Assembly: GCF_938039775.1 (NCBI RefSeq)
Contig: NZ_CALHTQ010000193.1
Location: 1 to 21,925 of the forward strand
Source of the DNA: an uncultured Mogibacterium sp.
Lineage (GTDB): Bacteria > Bacillota_A > Clostridia > Peptostreptococcales > Anaerovoracaceae
Length of the DNA: 21,925 bases
Direction of reading: 5' to 3'
Position numbers and translations under genes: made by a program. Positions 9,105-14,782 of the stretch are shown here, one piece after another; position 1 is the first letter of the stretch; the number at the start of each line of letters is the position of its first letter. Under the pieces are notes generated by a model. That model was not told the DNA's origin and did not search any database. It was given only the letters and a program-made list of their open reading frames with translations.

Positions 9105-10445
9105 ATGCGGAAACTAGAGCGTAGAGCGAATATCTGCCTGCTGCTGGCCGCGTCGCTATTCATAGGGATATTGATTTTTACATGGAGATTCGTAACTAAA
9201 GGGCAAGATTGGGCGAGTTTCTACGGCAATAGACAGATATACACAAATGGAGAAATAAACCGAGGTACTATCTACGACAGAAATGGTGTGATGTTACTCA
9301 ATTGCACTAAGGATGGCCTAGTATACCCTTCAGATGCTTCACTTAGAAGGGCGACAGTCCATGCGGTTGGAGATCCGAAAGGAAATATAGCGACAGGTGC
9401 TATCAATATGTTTAGACCACAGCTAATCGGATATGATTTGTTAAATGGCACTTACGATACGACGAAGGATGGAAGCAAGATTAATCTGACCATAGATTCC
9501 AAGGCAAACCTTGCAGGATACAAGGCGCTCGGAAACCGTCAGGGTATGGTAGCGGTGTATAACTACAAGACAGGTGAGATAATGGCGATGGTGTGCACAC
9601 CTACTGTTGATCCACAGGGTACGCTGCCGACAAATTCAAATTCATCTGAGTACTTCAATACCTTCCTATCTGGAAAGTTAACACCAGGCTCGACATTTAA
9701 GACGGTGACGGCAGCTGCTGCAATCGATAATGTCGACGACATAGATAGCTTTGAATTCAACTGTTCTGGTGTTACGTATGTAAACGGTTCGCCAATAAAA
9801 TGCACACAGGCACACGGACATGTTGACTTTGAGATGGCGCTTGCCAAGTCTTGCAACGGTGCATTTGGAGAGATTACTCGCAAGGTTGGTGCAAGTACAA
9901 TGAAGGAGTATGTCAAGAAGGTTGGACTGACCAACTCCCTCAATATAAACGGTATAAAGACAGCTAAGGGTACATTTAACTTTCCAAGCAACGATCCTGT
10001 TAAGCTGAGCTGGGCAGGCATTGGACAGGCGGAAGACCTCGTAAATCCTGCATCGATGATGGTATATATGGGCGCAATTGCAAATAACGGAAAGGCTATA
10101 AACCCTTACCTCATCAGTTCTTCGAACTTCCTCAAGAAAGTGACAGGTGGTGACTCTCTCGGGAAATATCTGAGCAGCGGAACTGCGGAGAAGATGAAGG
10201 CCATGATGAAAAATGATGTCAAAGTCACTTACGGGGAGAGCAACTTCAGGGGACTCGATATCTATGCAAAATCAGGAACCGCCGAGACAGGAAGTGGAAC
10301 ACCAGATGCATGGTTTGTTGGATTTATAGATGATGAGGACCATCCGTATGCATTTGTAGCATGGGTTAGGAATGGTGGAACAGGATATAAGGTGGCAGGC
10401 CCAGTGGTCTACAAAACGTTGCTTGCGTTAGTGGAGAACAACTAG
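9105..10445 (+). CDS. Class B penicillin-binding protein (peptidoglycan transpeptidase), PbpA-like
   Basis: This 446-residue D,D-transpeptidase cross-links peptidoglycan outside the membrane. A signal-anchor helix (about 10-28) is followed by a short N-terminal region and the penicillin-binding domain with all three motifs: STFK (Ser196 nucleophile, Lys199), SCN (249-251) and KSGT (389-392). It is much shorter than canonical FtsI/PBP2 because the large pedestal domain is reduced; this compact form resembles PbpA-type proteins paired with FtsW/RodA homologues. ATG 9105 follows AAGGAGG (9092-9098). It lies 29 bases after the FHA-SEDS gene, which is almost certainly its partner polymerase. Confidence 0.93.
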   Translation: MRKLERRANICLLLAASLFIGILIFTWRFVTKGQDWASFYGNRQIYTNGEINRGTIYDRNGVMLLNCTKDGLVYPSDASLRRATVHAVGDPKGNIATGAINMFRPQLIGYDLLNGTYDTTKDGSKINLTIDSKANLAGYKALGNRQGMVAVYNYKTGEIMAMVCTPTVDPQGTLPTNSNSSEYFNTFLSGKLTPGSTFKTVTAAAAIDNVDDIDSFEFNCSGVTYVNGSPIKCTQAHGHVDFEMALAKSCNGAFGEITRKVGASTMKEYVKKVGLTNSLNINGIKTAKGTFNFPSNDPVKLSWAGIGQAEDLVNPASMMVYMGAIANNGKAINPYLISSSNFLKKVTGGDSLGKYLSSGTAEKMKAMMKNDVKVTYGESNFRGLDIYAKSGTAETGSGTPDAWFVGFIDDEDHPYAFVAWVRNGGTGYKVAGPVVYKTLLALVENN

Positions 10446-10453
10446 GGTTACTA

Positions 10454-10651
10454 ATGGTAACAGATGAGATTCCCATCACTATAATTTACGACAAATATTC
10501 GCCTATAAGATTTTATATAAAGGAGTTAAATCCACAAGATGTAATTAATAATAGCAAGAAGGCGTTCTGCATTATCGGAAGCATGTTCATCTTGCTAGGA
10601 TTATTTATCGTAGCGGCTGCACTACATATAATCCCGTTTATGCAGCTCTGA
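10454..10651 (+). CDS. Small single-helix membrane protein, unknown function
   Basis: The 65-residue frame starts 8 bases after the PBP stop and ends just before the operon terminator. It has a polar N-terminal half (about 1-36) and one strongly hydrophobic helix (about 38-60), with the short C-terminus probably outside. The ribosome binding site is weak (AGGGT, 9 bases upstream), so translation may be coupled to the PBP. Composition, position and a stop followed by a terminator favour a real gene. It could modulate the SEDS-PBP pair, but that rests on location only. Confidence 0.55.
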   Translation: MVTDEIPITIIYDKYSPIRFYIKELNPQDVINNSKKAFCIIGSMFILLGLFIVAAALHIIPFMQL

Positions 10652-10660
10652 TTGATATAT

Positions 10661-10706
10661 ACAGAAAGGAGCCAGCACATAGCGGTGAGGGCTCCTGTTT
10701 CTTATT
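10661..10706 (+). terminator. Intrinsic terminator of the glnS-FHA/SEDS-pbp operon
   Basis: GAAAGGAGCC and GGCTCCTGTTTC pair with a single bulge around a 15-base loop, followed by TTATTGTATT. It ends the plus-strand operon. The pyrimidine tract is imperfect, so strength is uncertain. Confidence 0.6.
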
Positions 10707-10763
10707 GTATTAAGGTCAATCTAACAACGTGTGCAAAGCGTAGTTGTGTTTATTTATCTCGCT

Positions 10764-12416
10764 TTAGCCCTGAACAGTTGCAGTTTCTATAGCCTGAGCT
10801 TCGTTCACTACGTACGAACCTTCTCTTCTCTTGAAGAAGCGTAGAACCGTATATAGAAGCACTAGGCCTACAGCGAGTGCAACCCATGGTGACTCCATGA
10901 TGCCAGCAATTACATAGCATACTGCCGATACCGAGAGAACAGTTACAGCGTAAGGTAGCTGAGTCTCAACGTGGCTGATGTGTCTAACAGCTGCACCTGC
11001 AGATGACATGATTGTAGTATCTGAAATCGGTGAGCAGTGGTCACCGCAAACTCCGCCAGCCATGCAGGAAGATATGAGGACAATCATCATATCAGGTCTG
11101 TTTGCAGTTACCGCTAGAGCAATAGGAATGAGGATTCCGAACGTTCCCCACGACGTGCCAGACGCAAAACCTAGAGCGCAAGATACGAGGAAGAACAGAG
11201 CTGGGATTACAACAATGAATCCGCCAGGTACTTTATCCATCATATCTGCAACAAACTGAGCGAGACCGAGAGAGTCAGTCATAGTCTTTAGAGTCCACGC
11301 CATTGTTAGAACGAGGATTGGTGAAACCATGGATTTGAAGCCTTCAGGTACGCATTCCATAATTTCTGAAAATGGAACGACTCTTCTGATCATGTAGTAT
11401 ACGATAGTGATGACTAGTGCAACAACACTTCCGAGTACGAGGGATGTCGAAGCATCGCATCCTGCAAATGCGGTTACGAACGAGCTGCCTTTCCAGAAAC
11501 CGCCGGTGTACAGCATTCCTGTGATGCAAGAGATGATTAGGACGATTACAGGGAACATGAGATCCATAACTGAACCCTGGTGAACCGTATCAGCAGCGCC
11601 ATCGTTCTTTAGTGCGGCTGCATCCTGTACTGTAAAAATATCTCCATTCTCTACAGCATTTTGCTCGTAAGTCGCCATTTTTCCATAATCGAAGTTCATA
11701 GTTATAATCATGAACATCATAGCGATAGTTAGCAGTGCGTAGAAGTTGTAAGGGATAGCTTGAATAAATATGCTAAGACCATTTTTACCCTGAACGAATC
11801 CACTAACAGCTGCAGCCCAAGATGAAATTGGGGCTAAAATGCAGACTGGAGCAGCAGTTGCGTCGATTAAGTACGCGAGTTTAGCTCTTGAAACGTTGTA
11901 TTTATCAGTGAGCGGCTTCATAACGCTACCAACTGTCAAACAGTTAAAATAATCATCTACGAAAATAAGTATACCAAGAGCTACAGTTGAGTACTGAGCG
12001 CCACGGCGAGTTTTAATCTTTTGTGCAGCCCAGTTACCAAATGCTGTGGAACCTCCGGAGAGGTTCATCATCGCTACGAGCATACCCAGAATAACGAGGA
12101 ATACGAGGATTCCAACATTTCCCGATGAAGATAGAGATGCGATGAAACCATCAATCATTACATGGTTCATGAATTTAGGGAAATTCATTCCCGAGTAAAT
12201 TAGTCCGCCGGCAAGTATTCCGATGAACAGAGAGCTGTAAACCTCTTTAGTGATGAGGGCGAGCCCGATAGCAACGATAGGCGGCAGAACTGCCCATGCT
12301 GTTGCGTACATAGCTGGCTTGCTGTCAGCTGCCATAGCCACAAGTGGCATAGCGGCGATAAATAGTGTGGCGAGTCCAAACACGTATATAATTCTACTTC
12401 TGTTAATGCGTATCAT
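10764..12416 (-). CDS. NhaC-superfamily transporter under lysine riboswitch control, probable lysine transporter
   Basis: The 550-residue integral membrane protein has about 12 hydrophobic segments and the Na+/H+ antiporter NhaC-family signature GDHCSPISDTT near its C-terminus. The start at 12416 is chosen because GGAGG (12426-12430) lies 9 bases upstream. An extension to 12473 would be encoded by the riboswitch terminator. The first 30 residues are a hydrophobic signal-like helix ending in AMA. NhaC homologues with a lysine riboswitch have been predicted by comparative genomics to be lysine transporters (called LysW in that work), and the complete riboswitch here argues the same. Whether coupling is to Na+ or H+ is not evident. 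No lysine biosynthesis gene lies nearby. Confidence 0.88.
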   Translation of the reverse strand: MIRINRSRIIYVFGLATLFIAAMPLVAMAADSKPAMYATAWAVLPPIVAIGLALITKEVYSSLFIGILAGGLIYSGMNFPKFMNHVMIDGFIASLSSSGNVGILVFLVILGMLVAMMNLSGGSTAFGNWAAQKIKTRRGAQYSTVALGILIFVDDYFNCLTVGSVMKPLTDKYNVSRAKLAYLIDATAAPVCILAPISSWAAAVSGFVQGKNGLSIFIQAIPYNFYALLTIAMMFMIITMNFDYGKMATYEQNAVENGDIFTVQDAAALKNDGAADTVHQGSVMDLMFPVIVLIISCITGMLYTGGFWKGSSFVTAFAGCDASTSLVLGSVVALVITIVYYMIRRVVPFSEIMECVPEGFKSMVSPILVLTMAWTLKTMTDSLGLAQFVADMMDKVPGGFIVVIPALFFLVSCALGFASGTSWGTFGILIPIALAVTANRPDMMIVLISSCMAGGVCGDHCSPISDTTIMSSAGAAVRHISHVETQLPYAVTVLSVSAVCYVIAGIMESPWVALAVGLVLLYTVLRFFKRREGSYVVNEAQAIETATVQG

Positions 12417-12432
12417 TTTTTTAAACCTCCGT

Positions 12433-12475
12433 ATAAATAAAATAGCCATGAATAACGTCTGAAACGTATCCATGG
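12433..12475 (-). terminator. Riboswitch-controlled terminator upstream of the NhaC-family gene
   Basis: On the minus strand CCATGGATACGT, loop TTCAG and ACGT(T)ATTCATGG form a 12-bp stem with one bulged T (12446-12475), followed by CTATTTTATTTAT. It lies between the lysine aptamer and the Shine-Dalgarno of the transporter. Its 5' arm can instead pair with the 3' strand of aptamer stem P1 (12515-12522), so it is the off-state hairpin of the switch. Confidence 0.8.
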
Positions 12476-12517
12476 TTCGTACGTAAGTAATGCAAAATAC
12501 GCATTAGCTATATACCA

Positions 12518-12690
12518 TTGATAGCGCTCCACATTTTACGATGTGACAGTTCGGCACATATTCTGCACCGGCCCAGAAAATATCGTTGGGGCGATATTCC
12601 CTTCGGCGGATTTCCCTTTCGTTAGTAGCAGCTTCCCATGCTGTAGCTACCAAGTACTATTGAGCTCCGCGACCTCTATCGAGTCAGTCT
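12518..12690 (-). promoter_or_regulatory. Lysine riboswitch (L box) aptamer
   Basis: The minus strand carries the conserved lysine aptamer core: P1 GATAG (12676-12680) with CTATC (12520-12524), AGAGGTCGCGGAGCTC, AGTACTTGG, then CGAAAGGG, CGCCGAAGG, CTGGGCCGGTGCAG and GAACTGTCAC. Helices include the GTAGC...GCTAC arm, AATATCG/CGATATT with a CCCC loop, and CACAT/ATGTG. The CCCC loop and the GGG in the loop of the GTAGC arm could form the conserved loop-loop contact. Order and sequence match lysine aptamers such as that of Bacillus subtilis lysC. Lysine binding should stabilise P1 and favour the terminator. Confidence 0.93.
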
Positions 12691-12708
12691 TATTCAAAAG
12701 CTGGTTTT

Positions 12709-12738
12709 ATATTAATCCTTTGATTGGTAATAAGTCAA
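12709..12738 (-). promoter_or_regulatory. Promoter of the lysine riboswitch transcript
   Basis: On the minus strand, -35 TTGACT (12733-12738), an 18-base spacer and -10 TAATAT (12709-12714). Transcription would start near 12702, just before the aptamer. Confidence 0.65.
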
Positions 12739-12827
12739 GTAAAAAATCTAAAAAATATAAATTTCTTTGTGAATATTAACAATGAATGTTTTAGAGTCAT
12801 ATGTTTCTCGGCGAAATTTCATAACGT

Positions 12828-13589
12828 TCATAATTCTTTATGCAAAAGTGTAAGAATAGTATGTAGGTCTATTGCCTCTAATTGGCCAGGGGCTGATGCT
12901 TTTTTTGCAGTTCCAAAAGTGATAGCTGAACCAAATGCTTCGCCACAAAGCCTGGAAATTGATCCGAGCTTTCCCATAGATATTGTGACAATAGGGCGAT
13001 CTGCATTATTTCTATACATCTCTTCTGTCGCAGCTAAGAGGGTGAGAACATCATGCTTATTTGTTGGCATTACAGCAATCTTAGATATATCAGTGCCTAA
13101 GCTCTGCATTTTGCAAAGCCTTGAAATTATATCGTCCTTGTCTGGCGTCTTATCGAAATCATGGTTCGAAGCGATAACTTTTACACCTGCATTATGGGCA
13201 CCAGCGATAATCTCCTTTACAACGTCATCTCCGGAAAAGGCTTCTACATCTACAATATCAATATAGCCAGTTTCGGCAGCTTTAATATTGAGCTCAACAT
13301 AACAATCAGGCTCAATAGCTTTTTTCCCACCTTCCTTTGAGGTTCGAAATGTTATGAGTATAGGTGTATCACCGAGAACTGCTCTCAGCTCTTTTAAAAT
13401 TTCTTCAACTTTGATAGGATCAAAAGCGTTTTCAAACCAGTCTATCCGCCACTCAGCTATATCAACAGGAATTTCCACAAGATGTTTTGCTTCATCTAAT
13501 ATATCTTCTTTTGATATTCCTACGATGGGCACACAGATTTTCGGAATACCAGAACCAATTTCTACATTCCTAACCTTTACTGTTTTCAT
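12828..13589 (-). CDS. aroD: Type I 3-dehydroquinate dehydratase
   Basis: This 253-residue cytoplasmic enzyme converts 3-dehydroquinate to 3-dehydroshikimate, step three of the shikimate pathway. The type I Schiff-base family is shown by AEWRIDWFE near residues 45-53, ITFRT, the catalytic His in SNHDFDKTP (about 140-148), the Schiff-base Lys in SKIAVMPTNKHD (about 168-179) and the C-terminal FGSAITFG and SAPGQ. Length is typical. AGAGGT lies 7 bases before the ATG. It stands alone; no other aro gene is in the window. No good terminator follows it, so its transcript may read into the lysine riboswitch. Confidence 0.94.
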   Translation of the reverse strand: MKTVKVRNVEIGSGIPKICVPIVGISKEDILDEAKHLVEIPVDIAEWRIDWFENAFDPIKVEEILKELRAVLGDTPILITFRTSKEGGKKAIEPDCYVELNIKAAETGYIDIVDVEAFSGDDVVKEIIAGAHNAGVKVIASNHDFDKTPDKDDIISRLCKMQSLGTDISKIAVMPTNKHDVLTLLAATEEMYRNNADRPIVTISMGKLGSISRLCGEAFGSAITFGTAKKASAPGQLEAIDLHTILTLLHKEL

Positions 13590-13629
13590 AACTATACCTC
13601 TGTTTATGGCTAAATCTGTAATTTTTCAA

Positions 13630-13658
13630 AGTATAACGCAATCATCGCAGATAGGCAA
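13630..13658 (-). promoter_or_regulatory. Promoter of aroD
   Basis: On the minus strand, -35 TTGCCT (13653-13658), 17-base spacer, -10 TATACT (13630-13635), giving a leader of about 34 bases. It is back to back with the promoter at 13700-13728, the -35 boxes being 41 bases apart. Confidence 0.65.
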
Positions 13659-13699
13659 ATCAATGAGCGATATAAGTAAATTCAACAGATTTGGCTATA

Positions 13700-13728
13700 T
13701 TGACTTGGCTAATCATATTTAATATATT
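13700..13728 (+). promoter_or_regulatory. Promoter of the pentapeptide-repeat gene
   Basis: -35 TTGACT (13700-13705), 17-base spacer, -10 TATATT (13723-13728). Start near 13735, leaving about 77 bases of leader before the ATG. Confidence 0.65.
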
Positions 13729-13811
13729 GATTTTAGAGTAAACCCATTGAAAATTAAGCAGCATAAAGTTATAGTTTTTCGACTACATAAATGCGGTGGA
13801 GGAAAAGATTC

Positions 13812-14528
13812 ATGAATAAGGAATTTTCTTCAGAAGAGTTTAAAAAGTTAATAACTAAGAGAAATAAAGCTGAACGCCTTATAATAGAAGAGAATGCGAT
13901 CAAGAACGTAGACCTCAAAGGCTGCGATTTGACTAACATCACCTTTAGGTTATGCAGCTTCGAGAACTGCAACCTCGATGGCGCCGACTTCAGCGGCTCC
14001 AGCATATCAGGCACACTCTTCCGAGAGTGCCCGATGCACGCCTGCCGCTTCGTCAATTCCGATATGACCGAAGCCATCTTCCGCGATATCAACCTCTCGG
14101 ACAGCGACCTACGCGGAGCAAATCTATATGCCGCAGTCCTCGAGGACGCCAATCTCAATGGCATCATCGTAGACGAAAATACCAAATGGTACAAACAGGT
14201 GCCACCGGAAACAGGTCCATTTATAGCATGGAAGTGCTGCTCAGAGCTCAGAGTAGTACAGCTACTAGTGCCAGCAGATGCCCGCAGGGTTTCTGCAACG
14301 AGGGAAACCTGTAGGTGTGACAAAGCAAAGGTGCTATCGATCAAGAGCATTGATGAGACAATTAGTTATGATTGGGCACAGTCGACAGTTGATCCAGACT
14401 TCTACTATGAACGCGGGAAATGGGTAGAACCGGCTAACGGATTTGAGCCAGATCGATGGAAAGATTCCTCGCGCGGAATACATTTTTTTATGGAAAGAGA
14501 GCAGTGCATAGCATACCAGACGGTATAG
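13812..14528 (+). CDS. Pentapeptide-repeat protein with a conserved uncharacterised C-terminal domain
   Basis: The 238-residue protein has a polar helix-like start (1-35), a right-handed pentapeptide-repeat stretch (about 38-118; units such as ADFSG, SDLRG, ANLYA, ANLNG) and a distinct C-terminal domain (about 125-238). The latter contains GPFIAWKCC, LLVPADARRVSATRETCRC and SRGIHFFMEREQC. Similar C-terminal regions occur in pentapeptide proteins of Firmicutes and phages (I believe DUF5758; the number is from memory). ATG 13812 is chosen over the ATG at 13791 because GGAGG (13798-13802) lies between them. The repeat region (13960-14200) is richer in G+C and uses codons such as GCC, CTC and ATC far more than both ends, hinting at a mosaic or transferred origin. 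Function is unknown. Confidence 0.8.
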   Translation: MNKEFSSEEFKKLITKRNKAERLIIEENAIKNVDLKGCDLTNITFRLCSFENCNLDGADFSGSSISGTLFRECPMHACRFVNSDMTEAIFRDINLSDSDLRGANLYAAVLEDANLNGIIVDENTKWYKQVPPETGPFIAWKCCSELRVVQLLVPADARRVSATRETCRCDKAKVLSIKSIDETISYDWAQSTVDPDFYYERGKWVEPANGFEPDRWKDSSRGIHFFMEREQCIAYQTV

Positions 14529-14701
14529 GGTGTAAACGGATATTTGAGGAGTAAATTATTTTCAGATAAAATATAAAATTCTTATAGTAATAAAATTATG
14601 TTGGCAAATACAAAGGCGAAACTAACAAAAAATAGAGTAGTGACACATAAAATATTGTAAAAACACTACAAAAGTACAAAAAAACACACAAAACACATTG
14701 T

Positions 14702-14730
14702 TTGACGAGCATTATGTTCATTTGTATAAT
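14702..14730 (+). promoter_or_regulatory. Promoter of iorAB
   Basis: -35 TTGACG (14702-14707), 17-base spacer, -10 TATAAT (14725-14730), preceded by an A-rich tract that could act as an UP element. One of the best promoters in the window, as expected for a highly expressed catabolic enzyme. Confidence 0.85.
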
Positions 14731-14747
14731 TCAAGTATATTTATGAC

Positions 14748-14768
14748 AAGTTTAATACGGTTAAACTT
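14748..14768. promoter_or_regulatory. Perfect 8+8 inverted repeat between iorAB promoter and ribosome binding site
   Basis: AAGTTTAA and TTAAACTT flank TACGG, starting about 11 bases after the predicted transcription start and abutting the Shine-Dalgarno AAGGAGG (14769-14775). It could be an operator or an RNA hairpin controlling ribosome access. No adjacent regulator gene identifies the ligand. Confidence 0.5.
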
Positions 14769-14782
14769 AAGGAGGTAAGTAG

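Noticed and set aside
12543..12779. 78-codon plus-strand frame across the riboswitch
   Set aside because: The stretch is explained by the lysine aptamer and its promoter on the minus strand.
12724..13266. 180-codon plus-strand frame opposite aroD
   Set aside because: It has no ribosome binding site, lies wholly antisense to the conserved aroD frame and over the riboswitch promoter, and shows no recognisable protein features.
13791..13811. Upstream ATG adding seven residues to the pentapeptide protein
   Set aside because: The Shine-Dalgarno GGAGG lies inside those codons and is correctly spaced for ATG 13812.
13769..14350. 193-codon minus-strand frame opposite the pentapeptide gene
   Set aside because: It mirrors the repeat codons of the real gene, lacks a ribosome binding site and crosses the other gene's promoter-proximal leader.
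14637..14669. GTAGTG...CACTAC inverted repeat upstream of the iorA promoter
   Set aside because: Six-base arms with a 21-base A+T-rich loop are expected by chance, and there is no T-run for a terminator.
14748..14768. Rex-type redox operator at the iorA palindrome
   Set aside because: The half-sites lack the TTGTTAA core and the spacer is wrong, so the palindrome is kept but the regulator left unnamed.
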